From positions 1,862,501-1,926,500 of the forward strand of contig BLAL01000058.1 in the NCBI GenBank assembly GCA_015698045.1: a stretch of 64,000 nucleotides of DNA, in the 5' to 3' direction. Source of the stretch: Rhizophagus clarus (Eukaryota > Glomeromycota > Glomeromycetes > Glomerales > Glomeraceae). Made by a program: the position numbers and the translations under genes. The notes below the pieces were generated by a model that did not search any database, was not told the origin of the DNA, and worked only from the letters and a program-made list of their open reading frames with translations. Below are positions 46,930-56,579 of the stretch, one piece after another (the first letter of the stretch is position 1; the number at the start of each line of letters is the position of its first letter).

Positions 46930-47405
46930 TGATGTGAATTCTAGCATTAAAAATTCGTGATTTATTAACAAATTTAGAAATTGACCCAATTTCAAGATTA
47001 TCAATCAACTTACACATATTATAGCCATATAAATAAACCGCCTCTGCATCCAGCTACAACTAATGAAATTTTTAATATGATCTCTCCCTCGAGAAAAAAA
47101 AATTGTACAATATATTTTAATCGCAAAGTGCATCACCAACAGCAAGGACAACAATCGGTAATTATCAATGACATAATAAAATATAATATAATTATTGTTA
47201 AATTAACTTAAATTAATTTCATTAGAAACAAAATCAGAATTTGGACGAAGCCCTTGCTAACTTAATTAATAATGTGTATATTAGTAATTAGGATAATAAT
47301 TTCATACCAAGAGAATGGTATGAAAAATTATGGAAGGACTTTCAAGCTCTTGAAAGGAATTATGATAATTTAAATATTAGATTTAAATTTGGGTTGGGTC
47401 TATAG
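46930..47405 (+). pseudogene. Small gene fragment downstream of the Plavaka gene
   Basis: Open pieces TQFQDYQSTYTYYSHINKPP, PATTNEIFNMISPSRKKNC and NQNLDEALANLINNVYIS, then, after a stop, PREWYEKLWKDFQALERNYD. They are separated by an intron-like gap (about 47158-47224). No family recognised. This may be the far C-terminal part of the transposase gene or an accessory gene. Confidence 0.4.
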
Positions 47406-47506
47406 AGATTAGTTTTAATTTTTACATTATTATGTTTTCTAGTATTTTTTATAAATAAATTCTTTTTATGATAAAAAAACTTTACATTGAATTATACACT
47501 GCAATT

Positions 47507-47610
47507 TAGCCTTTGGTTCCAGTCTGAAATCAGTGTAAAGTTTAATAAAATTATACAGACGTGGCCAATGATATAATTATTGTTCAGTCATTAATTTCTT
47601 AATTAATATA
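47507..47610 (-). repeat. Inverted copy of the TTTTACGCTGATTC repeat
   Basis: CCTTTGGTTCCAGTCTGAAA then TTTAATAAAATTATACAGAC is the reverse complement of the 42372-42600 repeat. Confidence 0.75.
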
Positions 47611-47859
47611 TGTTCTGTTTAGCTCATTAAACTGCATGACGATTGCGATGATATTCTATAGGGCTGATATTTCTCACGATAGAGCTAAATTCTCATCACG
47701 AAAATACCTTCCAAATATTTTTATTTCAAAAAAAAAAAATTAACATTGGTAGTAGTATCATTATATAATCTAGACCTAGGGTTTTTTATAATATTTATTG
47801 AAAGAATACAAAGAAAGAATACAAAGAAAATAAAAATCAAAAACATTATTGATTATTTT

Positions 47860-48245
47860 TGATTATTTTCCCATTTAAAGTATTCATCCAAACTTTTGAA
47901 TGAAGGTTGTTACGAAGATTGAGACTGTAATGATGATGACGACGACGATGATGATTGCTGTGCGTGCTGTGCGTAAAGTTTCAGTTCAAAATCATAATTT
48001 CTTTTCTTTTAAATTTCAATTTGTTTTGCGTACACATCTATCCATTTTAATAAGTTTTCATTTTCCCGACATAATTGATTCATTCGTTCAATTGCTTTCT
48101 CTTTTGATGCTTCAACATCTTTCTTATAATCGATAAGTTGTATTTGAACATCACCGATTTCAATTTCTTTCCGTAATTTATGACGTTATCATCTTTTAAG
48201 CTGCCGTTTACGAGATGTTTTTCTGGAAAACAAGGATGGTTTGCC
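47860..48245 (-). pseudogene. Coiled-coil gene remnant
   Basis: Minus-strand frame about 48180-48010 reads KLRKEIEIGDVQIQLIDYKK then EASKEKAIERMNQLCREN and KWIDVYAKQIEI, a strongly charged heptad-like helix. After a stop it continues NYDFELKLYAQHAQQSSSSS. Unrecognised; probably a second decayed cargo gene. Confidence 0.4.
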
Positions 48246-49503
48246 CATTTTTTTAAAAATCAAAAATTTAAAAGTTTTTTTTTTAAAAAAAAATAATGGA
48301 AATTTATTAGTCGTGGTAGTGTCGTGGTCAGAAAACAATTTTAGAAATTATCCAGCTGAATAACAGCTGAAATTAGTCAGGTCCTTCTCCAAACATATGG
48401 CATTGTAACTAGTGTAACTAGTAATGTGTACACATGCACATTGTGCACATGAATTTTATACAGACCAGAATCCTACTTAATTATCAGAATTCAAAAAAGG
48501 AATTGTAATAATATAATTCTTTTTTTCTGATGATTCCGGATAGATAGATATCTAATAAATTCTTTGAGACTCCTGATAGAACCATAAAAAATTTATTGAT
48601 TTATATCTAATTAAAGTATATATATTAATTCTTTGAGATCATTTTTGAAGACTTGTAGTCTTGTAGAAGAAGAAATAAATTATATATGGTAATGTGTAAT
48701 GTTTTATTATATATGTCCACAAAACTGTATAAATTTGGTAACCAATTTATTGAAGTAATAAATAAGTACAGATAGATGCGTAGGTATATGCAGGTTCATT
48801 TATACTTTGTTATAATTCTTTATACTTTTTTTTTCTCTCTTCATGATATTAGTTTCACCTTCAAATAAAATATATTAATTATGCTGGTCTGAAGCGGTGT
48901 CTCGTAATTCCTTAACATGTAATTTATTTTAATTACGTTGATTGATCAATGAATTATTTTTCCGCGCAATTTCAAAAATAGAAACCATTGTACTGGATGT
49001 GCTCTCCTGCGTAATTCCAAAGATAGAAACTATTGTACTGTTAATTATTTCCTTGCATATCCAAAATTGGATGTAATTTAATTTGATCACTTTGATTTAA
49101 CAATGAATTATTTTCCGCGCTCTTAATCATTTTCTTGTGTAATTCCAAAAATAGAAATCATTGTACTGGATTTATTTTAATTTACGTATATGTAAAGAAA
49201 GACGTGGGAGATCAATGATCTGGTTTTTAGCGATAAGAACATTTACATCGCTCATTAAATCAATTTATTTAGTCCACGTTTATACATCAAATTAATTGAG
49301 ATTTAACAATTATCTATAAACTATACATTGTAAAATATAACATAAATGCATAATTATAAAATATCTAAAAATAAAAACTTGAGAGTTCAAAAAATATAAA
49401 TATAAGTTATTTCTCTTGGAAATCATATATCAAGCAATAATCATTTGTTACTACCATTTTGTAAACAAAACATAAATTTACTCTTTATCTTCTTCATCAA
49501 AAA
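48246..49503. other. Non-coding stretch with a short repeat
   Basis: Three copies of TAATTCCAAARATAGAAA with CATTGTACTGGAT lie at about 48965-49170, joined by GAATTATTTTCCGCGC. A cluster of palindromes (ATGTGTACACAT, ATGTGCACAATGTGCAT region) lies at 48405-48450. The end is the 5' flank of the gene at 49504. Confidence 0.55.
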
Positions 49504-51261
49504 ATGTCTCAATCATCAATTGTATCATCAAAAAGAAAAAGGAAGCATGAGTCTTACAATTTAGATGAAAGGCTTCATGAACAATTTAATTGGAACGAGG
49601 ATTCATTCGACAATAAAAAAATAAAATTAGATATATTGAATGATAGAAAAGAACTATTTAACAAACGCGCTTCTTTTACAAACTTAGTGTCCTCTGCGTC
49701 CCTAATATTACCACCCAAAGTTGATACGGTAGTAATTACAAAGGACAAATTTGTTGTGGAATGGATTCAAAATCCAGACACAATAACTAAAATTCCCCCA
49801 ACTCAAGTGAAACAGGTATTGTACGAGGATGATAGAATTGAACTTGGGAATGAAATTCATCAGAATTCTTTTAAGATACCAGTTTATTATTGTAATTCAG
49901 TCACTCCAAATAATATAATTAAAAAAATAAATGAAGAGAAGCGAATGCTCATTAACTCACAAATTAATGATGCAGAAACATCCTTATCGTCTGCCCAAAT
50001 TGAGAGTTACTCAGAAATAACAAAAAAAAACGCTCAAAAAAACAGCTAGTAAGAAATCCGTAAATGAAAAGTTAAATAGTTCAATACGGGCAATAAATAA
50101 AAGTCTTCAATACTTTTATTACCTTCCTCCAAAAGATGTCCCTGTGCGGGACAAAAAAATTGTAAGTGTTTTATTATTATTTTTATATCAAAACAGAATA
50201 AATCAATTAAATATTAATATTTTTTTAAGAATCTGAATCGTTACGAATGGAGTGCAAAAATTTGCGAGTATTTAAAGCTAAAAGCAGAGGATAAACATGA
50301 TGAGAAATTAGAAGAATGGGGAAATCTCACCACGAAAAAAGAGCATCATATTTCAACTATCGATTCAGTTTATGATAAACCAAATACAAGTTACTTTGAA
50401 CAATATGTTGATTATATTGCAACTGAACATGAAGAGGTGCCTGATTACCTCATTCCGTTGAATCCTCCTCCAGCACCAATGCTCATCCAAGATAAACATG
50501 ATGCCAACTTTATGCGGTATTTTGAGACTGCTACAAATTATATTTTGTATGCAGCCACAGCCTGCACAAGATTAAGGGTCAGCGAGGAAATTGCTCGCAG
50601 ATCAAGATTATGATGGTATAGTGTTTTAGCAGATCTTTACGACCGTTATAAACAAGTTGTAGACAAAATACCTTCTTTAAAAGATGATGATAAGAGGGTT
50701 AAGGAAGCCTCAGAATTGGAAGGGAAAAAAAAAGATAAATTAAGAAGAAAGGCACTCGCAAAGGAAGTGATGGCGGGCTAAAGGATTAACAAAATCTTAA
50801 ATGCGCTGAAAGGGCAGTAGAATGTGATAGAATTACATGATTTTATTACAAGAGAATTCCTAATAAATAATGATACAGATTTTTTTGATAAACTAACAAA
50901 AGGAATTCAGTGGCCGACAAAGGAATTCGACCTACATTATAGGTGGGTTCCTAATTCGGGATCCTCGTTTCAATTTGCTTTAAAGGAGGATGATGATAAT
51001 TATGAAAAGTCAGAGGATCACGAAAATAATGATAATGAGGATGATAATGAGGATGGAAAAGCACCAGATGGAGATGCAGCACAAGCACCAGTCAAAAATA
51101 ATGGTGGAAATCACGATGATGATGAGGATGATGACGAGATGGATATTGACAGAAAAAAGGATGGTGATTATGAAAAATCAGAGGATCACGAAAATAACAA
51201 TAATGAGGATGGAGATGCAGCACCAGCATCAGATGCAGCACCGGAGATGGCCAGCAGTTAA
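49504..51261 (+). pseudogene. Acidic-tailed cargo protein gene, broken, unknown family
   Basis: Starts MSQSSIVSSKRKRKHESYNL with a nuclear-signal-like KRKRK. The first part (to about 50027) includes LILPPKVDTVVITKDKFVVE. The frame then shifts in an A-run and continues SLQYFYYLPPKDVPVRDKKI, an intron (about 50162-50230), and RYEWSAKICEYLKLKAEDKH, FMRYFETATNYILYAATAC, SVLADLYDRYKQVVDKIPS. Stops interrupt near 50611, 50779 and 50818. The last part, VIELHDFITREFLINN, ends in an acidic tail that repeats NYEKSEDHENN twice. No family recognised. It is a candidate accessory protein of the big element. Confidence 0.55.
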
Positions 51262-51747
51262 TTTGATTTTTTCATAATAGAATTTAGTTTATTTTTACAA
51301 GAGTTTTTTTTATTTCCTATTTTATTAGATTTATAAAAAAACATTATCTGTTCGTAATAAATAAATAAAAATATATACGGTATATTATATGTATATGTCA
51401 AAAACATGTTTTAAGATAGTGTGAATTGATTCAACTTATTATGTTTTTCTTTAAATATCATTCATTTGAAAAGCTCTGATAAAATGCGTGTTCTTTTGCT
51501 TTAAACAACCTTTCACGTGGCTGGCATTGCCAAATAACGTTTTTTTTTTAAATAATTTAATAAAAAGAATAATTGTTTTTTAAATTACAATACATGAAAG
51601 GCACAGAATGCTTTTATAAAAGATGCTTGACAAATCATTTTTAATAATGTCAGAATTTCCAGAAAAAGTAGTTTATATATTTTCTTATTGAGCTAAATGA
51701 GCAAAATATTGCAGATTCGTTCTTATCTGTTATAATTTTAAATATAA
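51262..51747. other. AT-rich spacer
   Basis: 3' flank of the acidic-protein pseudogene; nothing recognised. Confidence 0.5.
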
Positions 51748-52080
51748 TGTACAGATATCATAGGAATTTATGTGTCGTTGTTGTTGTCATGCCCATACAG
51801 TTTTATTAAATTTTACGCTGATTCCAGACTGGAACCAAAGAACCAAAGGCTTATATTAATTACATTAATTAAAAGAAGATATTACAGGATTGCTGAACAA
51901 TATGTCATTATGTGTTATTGTTGTCGCGTCCAAGTAATTTTATTAAATTTTACGCTGATTCCGAACTGGAACCAAAAGCTACATTAATTACATTAATTAA
52001 AATAAGATATTACAGGAATTAATTGCTGAACAATATGTCATTATGTGTCATTTTGTCGCGCCCGTGTAATTTCTTTGTAA
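51748..52080 (+). repeat. TTTTACGCTGATTC repeat, three copies
   Basis: Three tandem copies of the 42372-42600 repeat, each with ATATGTCATTATGTGT, GTCGCGYCC, TTTTATTAAATTTTACGCTG and GGAACCAAA. The last is truncated. Confidence 0.8.
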
Positions 52081-53695
52081 TGTTCAATAAATATAATAAT
52101 ATTGAAAAAAACCAGGTCCTTCTAGATTATATAATGATACTACTACCAATTACCAAAGTTATTTTTTTTGAAATAAAAATATTTAGACATTTTACGTGGG
52201 AAGAATTTAGCCCTATCGTGGGACATTGGAAATGTCAGCCCTATAGAAAGTCTTCACAATCATCATGCGGTAGAAATTGAACTTAAGACCTGCAGATATG
52301 CAGATTCCGTGCAAAGAACAACTACATCACATAATTGTAGTTAGAAAAAAGATTTTATTGATAATTTTAAGTCTATAAAAATTTTAATAATTTTCAATTT
52401 TATATACTAAGATCTAAATTTTTTTTGTATACGTTTCTGCTACTATATTGTACTGTACATTGTAGGTGGTGCATAAATTTCTGCACATGATCATAATTTT
52501 GTGTGCGCTTTATGCTTGGTAAGATTAATGAAAATTTAGTTATTAATAAAAATCAAATCTATATCTCTTTGAATTTTTAGAGTTTTAGCAGATATCGCTG
52601 CAAATCGACATCATAAATATTATATCGTATCATATATATATTAATTTAACATCGTTCAAATTTTCAAAGTTTCTTAATTATATAAATATCAGTAATTATT
52701 AAATTTGTGTCAGTTTTAAAATTAACCAATAAAATCACATTAATCTTTATGCATGATGTAATATACTAAATTAACCAATCAAAATTTGATTTGTTTACAT
52801 GCATGTGATATCTAAAAATAGCTAAAAATCGTGTTTATTTAATGCGTGATTTTTTTTTGCTTATTTTCAAAAATACGCTTCTCTCTTAAATATTATACTT
52901 GTCTTATATATTAACACTTTACGGTATTTTCTTTTCTCTTTTATCCAAGTATACTTTACTTATCTTTTATCCAAGTATACTTATCTTTTACAATATTAAC
53001 AATACTTTGGTATTTTAGTTTATATATTCGATATAACCACCAACACGAAGACCGTTCACCAAAAAACGTATAAGACAAAAAAACTACTTTTAAATAAATA
53101 GTGAAGCCATTAAGCAGGTATGAAAATGGGATATACGCATATTTTTCGTATTTTTTTGGACTCTACCATATTCGCAGCCAGCATTTTTTTTATAATATTA
53201 TGGTTTTAAGAATTAGTAACACTTTCAAAATTTAAAGAGCTAACGTTAAAAATATTATCATTTTCATTTTTTCTCAAAATCCCGAAGATTACCTGCTTTA
53301 ACCATTATCCCAAGGTTATGTATTAAATTTAAATTTTAAATATATTTTATAAAGAGTATATTATATTAATCATAATTGTTTTTTTTTATATTTTTTTTAA
53401 AATTTACCCTTAGCAACTGGATCCTACTTACGTATAGAATAAAAGGAATAAAGATAGTATTTAATGTTTTTGTTATTCTTAACAATAATCTTTATTTTCT
53501 TTTATTATTAATAAGATTGTATTATTATTATTGATGTATAATAAATATTAATTTTTGTGATGTAATTTATGAAATTACTACGATATAGTTATTGATGATA
53601 TCAAATAAATGTTATATTACTTTAGCGATATTAATTTGATATTAATATGATATTTCTACGATATAGTTATGATGTCAAATAAATGTTATAATACT
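52081..53695. other. Non-coding interior near the right end
   Basis: No gene. A promoter-like stretch at about 52730-52880 has ACCAATCAAAATTTG, CATGCATGTGATATC and AAAAATCGTGTTTATTTAA. A related stretch occurs at about 61595-61680, so it may be a shared non-autonomous element end. Confidence 0.4.
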
Positions 53696-53699
53696 TTGG

Positions 53700-54140
53700 T
53701 AACGTTAATATGATATTTTAACATTTTGACCGTAATGTTTCATAATACTTACGAGCACGTAATGCTACAGAACATTTTGATCGTAATGTTCTGTAATACT
53801 TATGAGCATGTAATGCTACGGAACATTATGGTCAAAATGTTTCATAATACTTACGAGCATGTAATGCTACAGAACATTTTGACTGTAATGTTTCGTAATG
53901 CTTACAAGTATGTAATGCTATGGAACATTATAGTCGAAATGTTTTGTAATACTTACAAGCACATAATGCTACAGAACATTATGGTCGAAATGTTTCATAA
54001 TACTTATGAGCACGTAATTTTACGATATATTTTGGCATATTTTTACGTAGGTTTATAGATCCTGTAAAATATACAGAATATTACGTCATAAAAATGCGTA
54101 AGGTTGCGAAAAACTGTAAACTTACGGAACATTATGCCGT
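53700..54140. repeat. Right subterminal tandem of about 57-bp units
   Basis: Five or six units built of AATACTTACGAGCATGTAATG, CTACAGAACATTTTGACCG and TAATGTTTCATAATAC, followed by TTACGTAGG and the terminal CGTAAGGTTGCG, TTACGGAACATTATGCCG. The even unit length keeps a frame open for 110 codons (53726-54058) that is repeat translation, not a gene. Confidence 0.8.
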
Positions 54141-54209
54141 GTTTAATTTCCTGATGCACATGACCCTCCCTGCCTTTATACTAAATAATTCGTTATAGCA
54201 TTAATAGTA

Positions 54210-54405
54210 AAAAATTGCTGAGCTTGATCTGACTCATGAGTCGGCTTGAGCTTTTCAAGCCAAGCCCACTGCCAGCTTGAGTTTATTAAGCCAAGCCTAA
54301 TACCTGACTCAAGTTTTTTCAAGCTGGCTTGTGAGCCACCAAGCCAATTTAATCATGGCTTGGCTTAACTCAGCTTGAAAAGCTTGAGCCAGCTTGCAAA
54401 CTGGC
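54210..54405. repeat. Right subterminal GCTTGAG/AAGCCAAG cluster
   Basis: Mirrors 35078-35275: CTTGAGCTTTTCAAGCCAAG, AGCTGGCTTGTGAGCC and GAAAAGCTTGAGCCAGC next to the right TIR. Confidence 0.8.
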
Positions 54406-54425
54406 TCAGCTCATGCGAAGCTTTA

Positions 54426-54433
54426 CTTATAGA
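54426..54433. repeat. Target-site duplication of the 19.4-kb element, right
   Basis: CTTATAGA, identical to 35054-35061, followed by TGAGTTTCTGGAC, the rest of the interrupted array unit. Confidence 0.85.
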
Positions 54434-55450
54434 TGAGTTTCTGGACAAAATTTGAAGGTAACCTTATTTTTAATATATTTTTTAAATGTAACATTAATTA
54501 ATATTTCGCCTTTATCCTTTTGTATGTTTGCAACTTCCGGATGCATCCTGGATGTAATTTCACATAATTTTGAAGGTATTTACCTTTGAAATAATTCTTT
54601 TTTTTTGTTTTATTAACAAAACATAAATTAACGTTTCAATTTTATTTTTTTTAGGTACTCGACTTCTTGGAAGCTCCTTGGAACAAAATTTTGAAAGGTA
54701 AACTTCAAATTTATTAAATTTCTATTATTCCTTTTTTAACGAAATATTTAGCTAACATTTTTGTTTTATTTTTTGTAGGTTTTGACTTTCAGACACCTCC
54801 TGGACTGAATTTTGAAGGTATTTACTTCAAAAATTTCAAATTTATTATTTTTATTTTTTTTTAAAATGAAACTTTAACTAATGTTTTGTTTTTATTTTGT
54901 AGGTCCACGACTTTTTGGACGCGCATTATAGGCGAAATTTTGAAGGTAAGCTTCGAAATTATTAAATTTTTATTATTTTTTTTTAATGAAACGTTTAGCT
55001 AACATTTTTGTTTTATTTTTATAGGTTTGCAGCTGCTGGATATTTCTTGGCTGAATTTTGAAGGTAAATAAGCTTCAATTTTTCTTTATTATTTTTAAAC
55101 AAAACATTGACTAACATTTCGATTTACTTTTATTTTTTAGGTCCAAGGCTTTCTGATCATTTAATATACGGAATTTTAAAAGTTAAAAACCTCAAAATTT
55201 ACTATTATTTTATTAACGAAATGTAAACTACCATTTTGTTTAAGTCACAGATTTCTGGATACTTTCTGAAACGTAATTTTGAAATTATTTCTTTTTTCTT
55301 TATTTATATGAAAACAGTAACTAACGTTTCGCTATTCTTTATTGTAGGTTTTCAGTTTTCTTTAAATGTAATGATATTTTCATATTTTGACACGTTTTGT
55401 TGGATCGAAGAAGTTAAAAGTTGTTTGTTAGAATCGAACCAACTGGAACA
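54434..55450 (+). repeat. Exon-like hairpin array II, right part
   Basis: About nine units with TTTTAGG- or TGTAGG-type borders near 54655, 54780, 54902, 55025, 55141 and 55348. Cores are similar in length to array I (for example GTTTTGACTTTCAGACACC) and end TTTTGAAGGTA. Hairpins are weaker here. Confidence 0.8.
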
Positions 55451-55479
55451 ATATTCAAACCATTAACAACAAAATAATT

Positions 55480-55830
55480 TGAACATCTGTAAAGAAAAAA
55501 AAAGAGGACTTTTAATTAGTGCATTTAGTTAGCAAATAGAATAGTTTAGTATATGTACTTTTAAATTTGTAAATATCTTTAATTAATAAATTGATATTAG
55601 TTAATATTAAATAAATGCTTAATTGTAAATTTGCATTAGTATTTTTGAAAAATTTCACAGATTTATTTTTAAAAAATTTCGCAGGGTTTTTTGTGCTTGC
55701 AGATCTGTGCAGAAATTCATGAAATTTTTCAGTGCTGCACATCAGCATGTCCTCAGATCTGCGCAGAAATGTACTCTGCAGAATTGCACAGATCTGCAGA
55801 CTAAAATTTTTCCTGATGTTATAACTAATC
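55480..55830 (+). repeat. Tail of array element II
   Basis: Homologous to 7110-7440: TTAGTGCATTTAG, an AT-rich stretch, TTTTGAAAAATTTCACAG, then GCAGATCTG and TGCGCAGAAATG clusters ending TTTTTCCTGATGTTAT. Confidence 0.8.
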
Positions 55831-56289
55831 ATCTAAGTCATATCATATAGATTATAAAAGGTTATGTACCAATACTATCAGAGTGAGTGAACCTAATAAA
55901 CACCTATCTGATTATTTTGTAGATTTGAAAATTTCTCAAAATGATGAACATCAATTAAATATAGCGTTTTCATCAATAAACACTAATCAAAATACAAATA
56001 AAATGATACAGATAAAAGACAAACAAAAAACTAAAATTGTGAAACTGATAATTATCATATTTAGTAAGGACATACTAAAACTTGAACTGAAATAATCCTA
56101 GCTCAAAAAGCTATTACCTAATATTATATTCATTTATATTTATATTAAAACCTATCATAACCTCATTTGAGCTAAAGGTTTTAAATATAAAGAAGGCTAA
56201 GCCAGTTACTAAAGAAAAAGAGGTTACACACATTATTACAGATTATCATTTTAATTTGAATCGTGATCAATATATTTATGATATTCACA
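55831..56289. other. Spacer with possible decayed coding remnants
   Basis: A 70-codon open frame (55883-56095, SEPNKHLSDYFVDLKISQND) has no recognised family. It may be a transposon remnant together with the sequence at 62570-62990. Confidence 0.3.
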
Positions 56290-56579
56290 GGTCAAATGAA
56301 GTCAAATCGGTTATCAATCGGTCATGTGACTGATTGGTAACCGATTGGTTACCTATTGATGACTGATTCTTTCAATCAGTCATCAATCAGGTATAAAATC
56401 CAAATCAGTTATCAACCGGTCATATGACTGATTAATGGCCGATTGATGTACAGTTGAATTTACCAGTTATCAATAGGTCACATATCAGATTGATGACCGA
56501 TTGGTTGCTAATTGGCTTATTATATATTAGCAGATTTTTAGATTTTTTCAATAATAACGTTTTATTTATAAACTATTTT

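Larger units (their letters stand above)
36569..54156. mobile_element. Inner 17.6-kb TIR-bounded element
   Basis: The left CATCAGCAAATTTAATAAGG (36569) and the right end read in reverse, CATCAGGAAATTAAACACGG (to 54156), form an imperfect inverted repeat. It continues into subterminal GTAATATTACG / CCGTAAGTTTACAG motifs on both sides (36590-36960 and 53700-54140). The duplication is not decided: two-base AT or CA readings are both possible, which would suit the CACTA/Plavaka group. Contents: decayed minus-strand genes, a broken Plavaka-like transposase, an acidic-protein pseudogene, tandem repeats and RNA-like segments. Confidence 0.6.
35062..54425. mobile_element. 19.4-kb element with TIRs and 8-bp TSD
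   Basis: The left end TAAAGCTCCGCATGAG (35062-35077) matches the right end read in reverse, TAAAGCTTCGCATGAG (54410-54425), with one mismatch. The 8-bp duplication CTTATAGA on both sides is exact. Both subterminal zones (35080-35275 and 54210-54405) are packed with AAGCCAAGCTGAGTC / GCTTGAGCTGGCTCAAGC motifs. An 8-bp duplication fits hAT or Zisupton-type DNA transposons. No transposase clearly belonging to these ends was found, because a second TIR pair (36569-54156) fills nearly all the interior. The outer element is probably a ~1.8-kb non-autonomous element swollen by a later insertion. Confidence 0.8.

Noticed and set aside
53726-54058. 110-codon open frame with repeated NTYEHVML
   Set aside because: It is the translation of a 57-bp tandem repeat in the subterminal region, with no codon or domain evidence.
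35062-54425. Polinton/Maverick identity for the 19.4-kb element
   Set aside because: No DNA polymerase, integrase, ATPase or capsid-like gene is recognisable, and the 8-bp duplication and Plavaka-like gene fit plain DNA transposons.
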